Part shown: in pieces, positions 7,584 to 15,988 of the stretch | Layout: every line of letters begins with the position of its first letter | Numbering within the stretch: the stretch's first letter is position 1 | Origin: an uncultured Lachnospiraceae bacterium | GTDB taxonomy: Bacteria; Bacillota; Clostridia; Lachnospirales; Lachnospiraceae | Assembly: GCA_934432885.1 (NCBI GenBank) | Contig: CAKRYY010000009.1 | Span: 1-64,000, forward strand | Length of the DNA: 64,000 bases | Direction of reading: 5' to 3' | The notes under the pieces: model-generated | The model's database searches: none | What the model saw: the letters and a program-made list of their open reading frames with translations, nothing else | What the model was told of the DNA's origin: nothing | Made by a program: the position numbers and the translations under genes

Positions 7584-8519
7584 ATGGCTATTACAGCAGG
7601 AATGGTAAAAGAATTAAGAGAAGCAACCGGCGCAGGCATGATGGACTGCAAAAAGGCATTAACAGAAACCAACGGCGATATGGAAGCAGCCGTTGAATTC
7701 CTGAGAAAGAACGGACAGGCAAAGGCAGAGAAGAAGGCTGGCAGAATTGCAGCAGAGGGTCTTTGCAGAATCGCAGTAAAGGATGACCAGACAGCAGCAG
7801 TTGTAGAAGTAAACTCTGAGACAGACTTCGTTGCAAAGAATGCAGATTTCCAGAGCTTTGTAGAAGCAGTTGCAAAGCAGGCTGTTGAATCTGATGCAGC
7901 AGATATGGACGCTTTCATGGCAGAAGCATGGAATCTGGATGCTTCTAAGACTGTAAAGGAAGCACTGGTAGACAAGATTGCCGTTATCGGTGAGAACCTG
8001 AGCATCCGTAGATTCGAGAAGCTCGTAGCTGAGCATGGCTGTGTTGTATCCTATACACACGGCGGCGGCAGAATTGGCGTTCTGGTAGAGGCTGATACAG
8101 ATGTTGTAAACGATACTGTAAAAGAAGCGCTTACCAACGTTGCAATGCAGATTGCAGCACTTTCTCCGAAGTATGTATCTACAGATGAAGTTTCTGAGGA
8201 ATACAAGGCACATGAGAAAGAAATTCTGATGGCGCAGATTGCAAACGATCCTAAGATGGCAGGAAAGCCGGAAAAGGTAATCGAGGGCGCAGTTGTAGGA
8301 CGTCTGAACAAGGAATTAAAGGAAGTATGCCTGTTAGAGCAGGTATATGTAAAGGCAGAGGATGGCAAGCAGACTGTTGGCAAGTATGTTGAGCAGGTTG
8401 CAAAGGAAGCTGGCGCTGCACTTTCCATTAAGAAATTTGTTCGTTTCGAGACTGGCGAAGGTCTTGAGAAGAAGGAAGAAAACTTTGCAGAAGAAGTTGC
8501 GAAGCAGATGGGTCAGTAA
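7584..8519 (+). CDS. tsf: Elongation factor Ts
   Basis: A 311-residue EF-Ts, the nucleotide exchange factor for EF-Tu. The N-terminal UBA-like domain contains VKELREATGAGMMDCKKAL (residues 8-26) and the core begins with VNSETDFVAKN near residue 75, which contacts EF-Tu. It is preceded by ggagg. The gene ends just before a strong intrinsic terminator. The length is at the upper end of the usual bacterial range. Confidence 0.98.
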   Translation: MAITAGMVKELREATGAGMMDCKKALTETNGDMEAAVEFLRKNGQAKAEKKAGRIAAEGLCRIAVKDDQTAAVVEVNSETDFVAKNADFQSFVEAVAKQAVESDAADMDAFMAEAWNLDASKTVKEALVDKIAVIGENLSIRRFEKLVAEHGCVVSYTHGGGRIGVLVEADTDVVNDTVKEALTNVAMQIAALSPKYVSTDEVSEEYKAHEKEILMAQIANDPKMAGKPEKVIEGAVVGRLNKELKEVCLLEQVYVKAEDGKQTVGKYVEQVAKEAGAALSIKKFVRFETGEGLEKKEENFAEEVAKQMGQ

Positions 8520-8553
8520 ATCAGAACTGATAAAAATAAAGATAGAAAATGGA

Positions 8554-8585
8554 ACTGCCTGTGAATCATTCACAGGCGGTTTTTT
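8554..8585 (+). terminator. Intrinsic terminator after tsf
   Basis: ACTGCCTGTGAA pairs with TTCACAGGCGGT (one G-T pair) over a four-base loop, followed by a T run. The T run merges with the left arm of a long palindromic repeat that begins at 8581. Confidence 0.93.
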
Positions 8586-8626
8586 ATATAATAGGAAATT
8601 CCTCTGAATTTCCTATTATATAAAAA
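8581..8626. repeat. Perfect 21-bp-arm palindrome, copy A of an interspersed repeat
   Basis: The left arm 8581-8601 and right arm 8606-8626 are exact reverse complements around a 4-base loop (CTCT). The core is AATAGGAAATTC / GAATTTCCTATT. The same core recurs at 32623-32662 with different but still pairing outer bases. Degenerate pieces lie at 9646-9672 and 15790-15802. Confidence 0.85.
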
Positions 8627-8865
8627 TAAGATGCGCATAACGCGCAAGTAGAATATGTCACTGCGTGACTGCGCGTTAGCGCGAGAATCTCGCAAGCGAG
8701 ATTCTTTGTTCTGATAAAAATTTTGTTTTTGCAAAATAGAAACAGATGCCTTTATAAATTTATAAAGTATTGCGCGGATTTGACCGATAATAATTACAAG
8801 AGAATGTATCGTTTATGTACAGAAGGGCTTCTGTACGGTCTGCTACAATCAAGGAGGATGCAAGT
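8627..8865. other. Intergenic region with tandem small hairpins and a sigma-28-like promoter
   Basis: After the palindrome come several short inverted repeats: GCGC-ataac-GCGC, GTCAC-tgc-GTGAC, GCGC-gtta-GCGC and AGAATCTCG-caag-CGAGATTCT (8685-8706 region). An AT-rich stretch follows, then a sigma-28-like promoter (8763-8790) and a 9-bp hairpin GTACAGAAG-gg-CTTCTGTAC (8817-8836) in the predicted 5' UTR. I see no gene here. Confidence 0.7.
8763..8790 (+). promoter_or_regulatory. Candidate sigma-28 (FliA) promoter
   Basis: TAAA at 8763-8766, a spacer of 16 bases, and ACCGATAA at 8783-8790. This differs by one base from the GCCGATAA -10 of the family. Transcription would start about 70 bases before the ATG at 8866. 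I found no convincing sigma-A alternative. Confidence 0.6.
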
Positions 8866-9588
8866 ATGAACGGAATCAGCGGTTATCAGATTTATCAGCA
8901 GGGCTATCAGAAAAGCGCGGAGTATGTCAGCGCAGCTTATGAGAAAAAAACGGAGACTGGAAAGGCGGCTCCTGCCGAGAAAAGTAAGAGCACGGCGAAT
9001 GTAAAGCTGGAAGCGGGCATTAACTTAAGCGATGAGGCAAAGGAGCTGCTGGAGCGCCTGAAAGAGAAATATGGCAATATGGATATTATGGTTGCCAATT
9101 ATGGAAGCGATGAAGAGGCACAGAAATATTTATCAGCAGGCACAAAGGAATACAGTGTATTGATAGACCCGGAGCTTTTGGAGCAGATGGCTGCGGATGA
9201 AGCAACTGAAAAGAAGTATACGGATATGATTGACGATGCGACAGCCAAGCTCACAGAGGTAAAGAATGAGCTGGGTGACGATACGACGGCAGTACACATC
9301 GGTATTTCCGTTGATGCGGACGGCGGCATTAAATATTTTGCAGAGCTGGAGAAATCAACTGAGAAGCAGCGGGAGAGAATCGAGAAAAAGAGAGAAGAAA
9401 AAAAGGAAGAAAAGAAAAAAGCAGAAAAGAGCGAAGAAAAAGCGGCGCTTACGGAGCCGGTAAAAAAGACGAGGGTTTCAGCGGATTCGACGCAGGAGTT
9501 GATTCGTAAAATCCGGGAAGTAGACTGGGATAAAATCAGACCGGAATATAAAAAGACAAAAGGCGGCGTAATTGATTTTGGCGTTTAG
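8866..9588 (+). CDS. Uncharacterised protein with a motility-type promoter (DUF6033-like)
   Basis: Start chosen at the ATG preceded by aaggagg (8851-8857), giving 240 residues; an in-frame upstream ATG at 8815 has no Shine-Dalgarno sequence. There is no signal peptide or membrane segment. Residues about 1-25 (MNGISGYQIYQQGYQKSAEY) are Tyr/Gln-rich. About 45-165 looks like a folded domain (INLSDEAKELLERLKEKYG, VLIDPELLEQMAADE). A Lys/Glu-rich helix and a short tail (PEYKKTKGGVIDFG) close it. I think it resembles DUF6033 but cannot confirm. The sigma-28-like promoter suggests a motility link. Confidence 0.7.
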   Translation: MNGISGYQIYQQGYQKSAEYVSAAYEKKTETGKAAPAEKSKSTANVKLEAGINLSDEAKELLERLKEKYGNMDIMVANYGSDEEAQKYLSAGTKEYSVLIDPELLEQMAADEATEKKYTDMIDDATAKLTEVKNELGDDTTAVHIGISVDADGGIKYFAELEKSTEKQRERIEKKREEKKEEKKKAEKSEEKAALTEPVKKTRVSADSTQELIRKIREVDWDKIRPEYKKTKGGVIDFGV

Positions 9589-9599
9589 CTTAATTATAT

Positions 9600-9641
9600 A
9601 AAAAGGCTGCATGGGAGTGATTTCTCTCATGCAGCCTTTTT
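9600..9641. terminator. Bidirectional intrinsic terminator between convergent genes
   Basis: AAAAGGCTGCATG...GAG pairs with CTC...CATGCAGCCTTTT around a short loop, with A-run and T-run flanks. It can serve the + strand gene ending at 9588 and the minus-strand regulator ending at 9674. Confidence 0.88.
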
Positions 9642-9645
9642 AATT

Positions 9646-9672
9646 TATAGGAAATTTCGGCTTTCCAATATA
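9646..9672. repeat. Degenerate copy B of the TAGGAAATT palindromic repeat
   Basis: TATAGGAAA (9646-9654) faces TTTCCAATATA (9662-9672) with an inserted base. It lies 5 bases after the terminator at 9600-9641 and just before the stop of the minus-strand regulator. It resembles the core of copy A in a decayed form. Confidence 0.45.
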
Positions 9673-9673
9673 G

Positions 9674-10045
9674 CTATGCGTTTACAGAATGAACAAAGGA
9701 TTTGATTGCGTCAAAGCTTTCACTACTGATAACATGCTCGATTTTGCAGGCATCTTCAGCTGCAATCTTTTCGGGAACACCTAATTTTGTCAGCCAGGAG
9801 GACAAAAACTCATGGCGCTCATAAATCATTTCCGCAATGGCTTTTCCAGAATCCGTCAGATAGATGAAGCCGGAATCGGTAACTGTAATATGATTTTTCT
9901 CCCGCAGATTTTTCATAGCAACACTGACGCTGGACTTTTTGAAATTCATTTCTTCTGCAATATCTACAGAGCGTACAACAGGAAGACGTCTGCTCAAAAG
10001 CAGGATAGTTTCCAGATAATTTTCAGCGGATTCATTGTAGGACAT
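9674..10045 (-). CDS. DtxR/MntR-family metal-dependent transcriptional regulator
   Basis: A 123-residue protein. The N-terminal winged helix-turn-helix (about 5-70) has VRSVDIAEEMNFKKSSVSVA. A short dimerisation/metal-binding domain follows; no SH3-like third domain is present, as in MntR. Candidate metal ligands are Glu12, His78 (YERHEFL), Cys100, Glu103 and His104 (CKIEH). Cys at position 100 is DtxR-like (iron regulators), while the two-domain size is MntR-like. The usual Asp/Met ligand near residue 9 is Asn. Metal specificity cannot be decided. It is monocistronic and convergent with the preceding gene. Confidence 0.88.
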   Translation of the reverse strand: MSYNESAENYLETILLLSRRLPVVRSVDIAEEMNFKKSSVSVAMKNLREKNHITVTDSGFIYLTDSGKAIAEMIYERHEFLSSWLTKLGVPEKIAAEDACKIEHVISSESFDAIKSFVHSVNA

Positions 10046-10079
10046 AGTAAATGTGTACTCCTTTGTTTATATATTTTCC

Positions 10080-10108
10080 ATTATAGCACAGGCATAAAAA
10101 GTTTCCAA
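10080..10108 (-). promoter_or_regulatory. Sigma-A promoter of the DtxR/MntR-like gene
   Basis: Read on the minus strand: TTGGAA (10108-10103), 17 bases, TATAAT (10085-10080), with TG just upstream of the -10. It lies about 35 bases before the start codon. Confidence 0.78.
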
Positions 10109-10187
10109 CTGAATTTTAGCGCAGTTATCAGAAGAATATGAATAATGAGAATAAATGTAAAATAATTATAAATCGCAGCAATATAGA

Positions 10188-10216
10188 TTGACAGCAGTTA
10201 CCTGGGGGTATAAAAT
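10188..10216 (+). promoter_or_regulatory. Sigma-A promoter of the marR-efflux operon
   Basis: TTGACA at 10188-10193, a 17-base spacer, and TAAAAT at 10211-10216 (TATAAA in a shifted register also fits). It lies 40 bases before the MarR start codon. Confidence 0.75.
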
Positions 10217-10218
10217 AC

Positions 10219-10230
10219 ATAGCGTGCTAT
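10219..10230. promoter_or_regulatory. Candidate MarR operator palindrome
   Basis: ATAGCGTGCTAT is a perfect 5-bp inverted repeat with a GT centre, placed immediately downstream of the -10, over the expected transcription start. That is the usual position for an autoregulatory MarR-family site. Assignment is inferred from position only. Confidence 0.4.
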
Positions 10231-10256
10231 AAATAAAAAGGAGTGAGTGACAGACG

Positions 10257-10781
10257 ATGAAGGAAGGGTGCTGCTTTGACGATTGCAAGCATGTCATGCA
10301 GGATGAGATGTGGGATACGCTGGAATCGCTTAAGGACAGGGGGCTAAGGGTTATGGTGCTGCTTGGCATAATCGGAAAAATGCAGCGCGTGCAGGCAGAC
10401 CGTGAGCTTGAAAAACTGGGCTTGACAAGTGTACAGATGGAAGTGCTTATGTATCTGTTAAAGCGTGAGCATGAGGGATGTGGGGTTACCGCGAGAGAGC
10501 TGGAGAGGCGCTTCCGGGTAAGTAATCCTACAATGTCCGGCATTTTAAAGCGCCTGGAAAAAAAAGGAATGATTGAGCGGACTGCAAGCGAGAAGGATAA
10601 GCGCAATAAGCAGATTAAGCTCAGAGTTGACGTTTTTGATGTCCGCAGTGAAATGATAAAAAAGCTGCTGGATGGAAAGGAATTCCTTTTCGGTAATTTT
10701 ACAGAAGAAGAACTGGCAGGAATGGAAAAATTCCTGCTGAAACTTTTACATAATCTGGATCAGAAAAGAAATGAGGAGTAA
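10257..10781 (+). CDS. MarR-family transcriptional regulator
   Basis: A 174-residue winged helix-turn-helix protein. The recognisable core spans about 55-135: LGLTSVQMEVLMYLL, then VTARELERRFRVSNPTMSGIL, then the wing KKGMIERTASEKDKRNKQI, ending in a dimerisation helix. The first 40 residues are an extension with three Cys and one His (CCFDDCKH near the N-terminus) that could sense redox or metal. The next genes are an efflux adaptor and RND pump starting 5 bases later, so it most likely regulates them and itself. Confidence 0.9.
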   Translation: MKEGCCFDDCKHVMQDEMWDTLESLKDRGLRVMVLLGIIGKMQRVQADRELEKLGLTSVQMEVLMYLLKREHEGCGVTARELERRFRVSNPTMSGILKRLEKKGMIERTASEKDKRNKQIKLRVDVFDVRSEMIKKLLDGKEFLFGNFTEEELAGMEKFLLKLLHNLDQKRNEE

Positions 10782-10785
10782 GCAG

Positions 10786-12615
10786 ATGGAAAGAAGGACA
10801 AACAAACGGAGAAAAGCAGAAAGGGAAATGGCGCGTTTTACGGCGTTTGCCTGTGTGGCAGTCATGACGTCAGGGCTTTTGCTGAGCGGATGCGCCGGAC
10901 CGGGTGGCAAGGAGAACGTTGAAGAAAAGGATACTTCTATTCTGGTAGAGACAGCGCTGCCAAAGACGGAGAGCATTGAGCTGGAAGGCGATTTTATCGG
11001 AACGGTGGAAGCGGAGGACGAGGTAACGGTAGTTGCCAAGATAGGCGGTGACGTTACAGCAGCTTATTTTGAAGAAGGCGACAGAGTCAATGCCGGCGAC
11101 CTTTTGTTTACGATTGATGACCGCAGCGCACAGATTTCGATGGAGCAAGCGCAGGCAAGCCTTGAGAGTGCAAATGCTTCTGTGAACAGCGCGTCAGCGG
11201 GTGTATCAGTAGCAGAGCTCAATCTGCTCTATACACAGGAACAGATTAAGGAAACACTGGGAAAAGTGGATACCAACCAGATGCAGCTTGAAAATGCAGT
11301 AGCAAGTGCAAAATATGCGTTAAAGGCGGCAGAGGAAAATGAATCCATTGCAGCAGAGCAGTTTGGCATTGCAAGAGATAATTATAAGGATTTGGAAGAT
11401 AGCCTTGACGATTTGAAGGACGATGCAAATAATATGGGAAAATATGCGCGTCAGTTAAAGACTGTCAAGAGCAACTATGACAAGATTAAAAATGGAACCA
11501 TGAGTCTGCCGTCTGATATAGAGAGCAAATACCTTGCAGAAGGAAATACTTTAGGCAATAAGGATGCTGAGGCAGCCTATTACATAAAAGAGCTGGCAGG
11601 TGCAGAAAGCGAATATGAGCTGGGTGTTATGATTTCATCAGCAGAAAGCTCAGAATCCTCTATGCGTTCTCAGAGAAGCAGTCTTGATGGAAATAAGGAT
11701 TCAGCGCGTCTTGCACAGATTCAGGCGGCAATCGGAAAAGAAACAGCAAAAAATAATGTGCTTTCTGCTGAGGATGCAAAACGGCTTGCAGAGAAAATGC
11801 TGCAGGATTATGAGCTGTATACAAAGGCAGTTATCATTGCGGGAGCGAATGCGCAGCTTGCAGGCTCCAATTCCAATCTGATAGCAGCACAGTCTGGCAT
11901 GACACAGGCACAGGCAGGCGTAAAGCAGGCACAGGCAGGCGTGGAGGCAGCACAGCTCCAGCTGGAATATACACAGGTAACAGCGCCGGTATCCGGTGTT
12001 ATCCGTGAGAAGAACGTGACTGTAAACAATATGGCAGCGCAGGGCAGCACAGCCTATGTCATCACCGCAGACAGCGGCAGCAATGTTACCTTCTATGTAT
12101 CAGAAGCGGTCATGAAGGAGCTGACTGTAGGGCAGCAGGCAAAGGTTGAAAGAAATGGAGAAACCTATCAGGCAACCATTTCTGAGAATGCAGGCGTTGC
12201 AGATGCGGTAAGCGGCCTCTTTAAAATTAAGGCACAGCTTTCTGAAAGTGATGCGCAGAAGCTGATTGCAGGGACCACAGTTAAGATTACGCTGGCGACA
12301 AGAAGAGCGGATCAGGTTATGACAATTCCGGTTGACAGCGTTTATTATGAGGCACAGAAAGCCTTTGTTTACTGCATGGAAGGCAATAAGGCAGTGAAAA
12401 CAGAAATTGAGACAGGTATTACTAACAATGAGACTGTAGAAGTAAAATCCGGTCTGACAAAGGACAGTCAGATTATTACGACATGGGCGTCCCAGCTTAA
12501 GGATGGTGCCGAGGTAAAGCTGCGCGATGCGGCAGAGACGAAGGATGATTCATCAAATGATAATATAGAAGAAACTGCGACAGAAGAAGCAGCAGATGAG
12601 ACGGCAGCACAGTAA
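10786..12615 (+). CDS. RND efflux periplasmic-adaptor (HlyD/MFP) lipoprotein
   Basis: The ATG at 10786 is chosen because gaggag sits just upstream; the ATG at 10771 has none. The 609-residue product has a lipoprotein signal (LLLSGC, Cys36). A lipoyl half-motif follows near 75-110 (AAYFEEGDRVNAGDLLFTID). A very long coiled-coil insertion (about 110-400) comes next, then the second lipoyl half (VTAPVSGVIREKNVTVNNMA), a beta-barrel and a membrane-proximal domain, with an acidic tail. In this apparently monoderm cell it would be tethered outside the membrane beside the RND pump encoded next. The substrate is unknown. Confidence 0.9.
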   Translation: MERRTNKRRKAEREMARFTAFACVAVMTSGLLLSGCAGPGGKENVEEKDTSILVETALPKTESIELEGDFIGTVEAEDEVTVVAKIGGDVTAAYFEEGDRVNAGDLLFTIDDRSAQISMEQAQASLESANASVNSASAGVSVAELNLLYTQEQIKETLGKVDTNQMQLENAVASAKYALKAAEENESIAAEQFGIARDNYKDLEDSLDDLKDDANNMGKYARQLKTVKSNYDKIKNGTMSLPSDIESKYLAEGNTLGNKDAEAAYYIKELAGAESEYELGVMISSAESSESSMRSQRSSLDGNKDSARLAQIQAAIGKETAKNNVLSAEDAKRLAEKMLQDYELYTKAVIIAGANAQLAGSNSNLIAAQSGMTQAQAGVKQAQAGVEAAQLQLEYTQVTAPVSGVIREKNVTVNNMAAQGSTAYVITADSGSNVTFYVSEAVMKELTVGQQAKVERNGETYQATISENAGVADAVSGLFKIKAQLSESDAQKLIAGTTVKITLATRRADQVMTIPVDSVYYEAQKAFVYCMEGNKAVKTEIETGITNNETVEVKSGLTKDSQIITTWASQLKDGAEVKLRDAAETKDDSSNDNIEETATEEAADETAAQ

Positions 12616-12630
12616 AAGGAGAGGTAACGC

Positions 12631-15600
12631 ATGAATAAATTGACAAAAACAGTGCTGCAGCGGCCAGTCGCCGCTCTGGTCATTGTTGTTTCGCTGATTA
12701 TATTTGGTATCAGCTCGATTGCAGGAATGAATCTGCAGCTGACACCGGATATGGATATGCCGGTTATGCTGGTTATGACGGTTTATCCACAGGCGGGTCC
12801 TGAGGATGTAGAACGCCTGGTAACAGAAAAGATAGAGGATGGCTGTGGAACGATTTCCGGCTTGGACAATGTGTATTCCCAGTCGCAGGAAAACATGTCG
12901 ATGGTTATGTTTTCCTTTGAATACGGAACAGATATGGACGACGCCTTCATTGATATGCAGGAGGCGGTTGAAAGAGTAAAGAGGAATCTTCCGGACGATG
13001 CAGAGGATCCCACGATCATCGCTCTTGATATGAATGCAGCGGATGTTATGACGCTGTCAGTAGACAGTAAGGATGAAAATGTAGATGTCCTTTCTTATGT
13101 AGAGGATACAGTAGAAGATGAACTGAAGAAAATCAGTGATGTTGCAGACCTTACGGTTTCGGGCGGCAATGAGCAGTATATCAGCGTTGAACTTGTGCCG
13201 GAGCTGCTGCAGCAGTATAAGATGAATATTTCTTCCGTAGCCCAGACAGTAGCAAATGCCAACTATACGATTCCGGCGGGAACTGCGGACTATGGAAACC
13301 AGAGCTTAAATGTCAGCTCCAAGATTGAGTATAAAACGCCGGCAGAGCTGGCAACGATTCCGCTGGAAACAGCAAGCGGACAGGTAATTCATTTATCCGA
13401 TATTGCAAATGTACATTATGCGATAAAGGAGCCGGAAAGCTACAGCCGTTTCAATGAAGCGGATAATGTCAGCATTGGTATTTCCAAGGTACAGAGTTCC
13501 AGTGCAGTAACGCTTTCCCGTAAGGTTATGAAGGTTGTAAACCAGCTCAATGAAGAAAATCCTGATATTACGATTAAGGCGGTTTATGACAGCAGTGAAA
13601 CGATTAAAAGCTCCCTAAAGACCATTGCGGAAACACTGGTAGAAGGTATTGCAATTACCATGCTGGTGCTGTTCCTCTTCTTTGGCGATTTCAAGGGCAG
13701 TATGATTGTCGGCAGCTCTATGCCGGTATCCCTGCTGGTTACCTTCATCTTGATGAATTTCATGGGATTTTCCCTGAATATGATTACAATGGGTGCTCTC
13801 GTAATCGGTATCGGTATGATGGTAGATAATTCTATCGTTGTAATTGAGATGTGCTTCCGAAAGCGGGACGAGGGCATGAGCTTTATGGATGCTGCGTATG
13901 AGGCGACCAAAATCGTTATGAGCTCCATCATTGCCTCTACGATTACAACAGTCGTTGTATATCTGCCGCTTGCCAGAATGAAAGGCATGTCGGGACAGAT
14001 GTTCGGGCAGCTTGGCTATACGATTGTATTTTCCCTGTTAGCCTCCCTGTTTTCTGCGATTACGCTGGTACCGTTATGCTTTTCCAAGTACAGACCGATT
14101 GAAAAGAAGGAGACGGCAGTCAACCGTTTTCTGGCAAGAGTCTGTGAAAAGTATGGAATAATTCTGAAGAAGGCGCTGCACCGTAAGAAGCTGGTTGCAT
14201 TTTCTGCAATACTCATCTTTATTATTTCAATTGTCCTGTTTAAGTTTGTCAATGTGGAACTGATGGGACAGTCGGATGAGGGACAGGTTGCAATAACGGT
14301 GGAATTCCGCCCGGGTACCAATCTGGATACAATTGATGACAAGGTTCGGGAGATTGAGGAGTTTGTTGGAGAAAGCCCATATATTGATGATTATAGTGCA
14401 ATGGTTACAGAATCGAGCGCAACCGGCACCATTCAGGCTTATGTGGCGGATGGGTGTAAGCTTCAGACCTCAGAGATTGTAGACGAATGGACAAAGCAGT
14501 TAAAGGAATATGAAAACAGCTGTGAAATCAGCGTGGAATCAACTTCCTCCATGAGCATGAGCTCAGGCGGAGGCAATACATACGATATTACACTGGAAAG
14601 CAGCGACCTTGACAAGCTGAAGGAAGGCTGCCGGATTGCAGCGGATGCAATTGCAAAAGCAGACGGCGTTATCAGCGCAAGCTCTTCACTGGCAGATGCG
14701 GCGACAAAGGTAGAAATCGTTGTAGACCCGATTAGAAGCGAGGCTTCCGGTCTGGAGCCAAAGACAGTATCCGGCTCTATCATGGCGATGGTAAGCGGCA
14801 GTGATGCAATGGATGTCATGATTGATGACAAGGAGTATACGGTCACGGTAGAATATCCGGCGGATACCTATAAGACAGTCAATGACATCTATAATATGAC
14901 GCTGACCAACATGCAGGGTACCTCCGTGCCGCTTTCTGAGGTAGCGGATATCGTTTATACAGATTCTCCGCAGACCATTACGAGAAAAGATGGCAGATAT
15001 ATGGCGAGCGTTACAGCGACGCTGGAAGCAGACCAGAAATTCTCCGGTCAGGACAGCATTAAGGCACAGATGGAGCAGACCTTCCTGCCTAGCGGTGTAG
15101 AGCAGGTAACAAATACGATGGATGAGATGATGCAGGAGGAATTTACTGCTTTGATTCAGGCGATTATCACAGCAATTCTGCTGGTTTACATCGTTATGGC
15201 AATCCAGTTTGAAAGCCTGCGCTACTCGGGAATGGTTATGTTCTGTATTCCGTTCAGTCTGATAGGTTCCATCCTTCTGCTTCTGATAACGCAGTGTACG
15301 GTGAGCATGGTATCCCTCATGGGATTTCTGATGCTGATTGGTATTGTTGTAAACAATGGTATTTTGTATGTCGATTATACAAACATGCTGCGTAAGACGA
15401 TGAGTACGGAGGAAGCGCTGATTGAGACAGGTAAGTCAAGACTTCGTCCGATTCTGATGACAACGCTGACAACAATTCTCTCTATGATTCCGATGGCGCT
15501 TGGCGTAGGAAAGAATGGAAAGATGACACAGGGTATGGCGGTCGTTATCGTAGGTGGTCTGACAGCATCTACTGTTTTGACATTGATTCTGCTTCCGACC

Positions 15601-15711
15601 TTCTATATGATTATTCATAAGAGAAGCAAGGACAAGAAGGCGAAGAAAAAAGCAAAGCAGACTAAAAAGCTGGAAGTATCCGCCGAAGAAAATGCCGGAT
15701 TGATAACATAA
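12631..15711 (+). CDS. RND-family efflux permease (AcrB/SwrC type)
   Basis: A 1026-residue protein with the RND layout: 12 membrane helices in two repeats with two large extracytoplasmic loops. The N-terminus (VLQRPVAALVIVVSLIIFGI) and the TM4 motif GIGMMVDNSIVVIEM are diagnostic. In TM4, Asp399 aligns with AcrB Asp407, but the second Asp is Asn400. It is a proton-driven exporter of drugs or amphiphiles; Firmicutes relatives include surfactin exporter SwrC. It lies 15 bases after the adaptor gene and ends before a terminator. No outer-membrane channel gene is nearby, as expected. Confidence 0.92.
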   Translation: MNKLTKTVLQRPVAALVIVVSLIIFGISSIAGMNLQLTPDMDMPVMLVMTVYPQAGPEDVERLVTEKIEDGCGTISGLDNVYSQSQENMSMVMFSFEYGTDMDDAFIDMQEAVERVKRNLPDDAEDPTIIALDMNAADVMTLSVDSKDENVDVLSYVEDTVEDELKKISDVADLTVSGGNEQYISVELVPELLQQYKMNISSVAQTVANANYTIPAGTADYGNQSLNVSSKIEYKTPAELATIPLETASGQVIHLSDIANVHYAIKEPESYSRFNEADNVSIGISKVQSSSAVTLSRKVMKVVNQLNEENPDITIKAVYDSSETIKSSLKTIAETLVEGIAITMLVLFLFFGDFKGSMIVGSSMPVSLLVTFILMNFMGFSLNMITMGALVIGIGMMVDNSIVVIEMCFRKRDEGMSFMDAAYEATKIVMSSIIASTITTVVVYLPLARMKGMSGQMFGQLGYTIVFSLLASLFSAITLVPLCFSKYRPIEKKETAVNRFLARVCEKYGIILKKALHRKKLVAFSAILIFIISIVLFKFVNVELMGQSDEGQVAITVEFRPGTNLDTIDDKVREIEEFVGESPYIDDYSAMVTESSATGTIQAYVADGCKLQTSEIVDEWTKQLKEYENSCEISVESTSSMSMSSGGGNTYDITLESSDLDKLKEGCRIAADAIAKADGVISASSSLADAATKVEIVVDPIRSEASGLEPKTVSGSIMAMVSGSDAMDVMIDDKEYTVTVEYPADTYKTVNDIYNMTLTNMQGTSVPLSEVADIVYTDSPQTITRKDGRYMASVTATLEADQKFSGQDSIKAQMEQTFLPSGVEQVTNTMDEMMQEEFTALIQAIITAILLVYIVMAIQFESLRYSGMVMFCIPFSLIGSILLLLITQCTVSMVSLMGFLMLIGIVVNNGILYVDYTNMLRKTMSTEEALIETGKSRLRPILMTTLTTILSMIPMALGVGKNGKMTQGMAVVIVGGLTASTVLTLILLPTFYMIIHKRSKDKKAKKKAKQTKKLEVSAEENAGLIT

Positions 15712-15731
15712 ACATAGAAGTATAAAAGCAT

Positions 15732-15778
15732 AAAAGCGGCGGCACTGTTCTCTTATATTGAAAACAGTGCCGCTTTTT
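15732..15778 (+). terminator. Intrinsic terminator after the efflux operon
   Basis: AAAAGCGG(cg)GCACTGTT pairs with AACAGTGCCGCTTTT with a two-base bulge, followed by a T run. Confidence 0.88.
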
Positions 15779-15789
15779 ATGTGAGTTTA

Positions 15790-15802
15790 TGTAATAGGAA
15801 AT
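15790..15802. repeat. Half copy C of the TAGGAAATT repeat
   Basis: TGTAATAGGAAAT matches the left arm of copy D at 32626-32638. No clear right arm follows (gcAAATTC is the only remnant). It lies 12 bases after a terminator, like the other copies. Confidence 0.4.
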
Positions 15803-15885
15803 CCAGCGGGCAAATTCTTTTTTTATGTCCATTCCCATGCTTTATTTCAAGACGAAATATTAGCGAAAATTCAGAAGGCATTTTC

Positions 15886-15914
15886 TTGTCATGGAAAGTG
15901 AAAAGTGATAAAAT
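15886..15914 (+). promoter_or_regulatory. Sigma-A-type promoter of the chemoreceptor gene
   Basis: TTGTCA at 15886-15891, a 17-base spacer, and TAAAAT at 15909-15914, 75 bases before the GTG start. I saw no convincing sigma-28 site here, which is unusual for a receptor gene. Confidence 0.6.
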
Positions 15915-15988
15915 AAAAAATAAAAAATAAATCGTGTATGGAGATACATACTCAATGTCAATAGAACAATGACAAGGGGGATACAAAG

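Noticed and set aside
8843..8848. TACAAT as -10 for the gene at 8866
   Set aside because: Transcription would start inside the Shine-Dalgarno sequence, and no -35 lies at the right distance.
15800..15988. Sigma-28 promoter before the chemoreceptor
   Set aside because: I found no TAAA-N15/16-GCCGATAA-like pair here, while a good sigma-A match with 17-base spacing is present.
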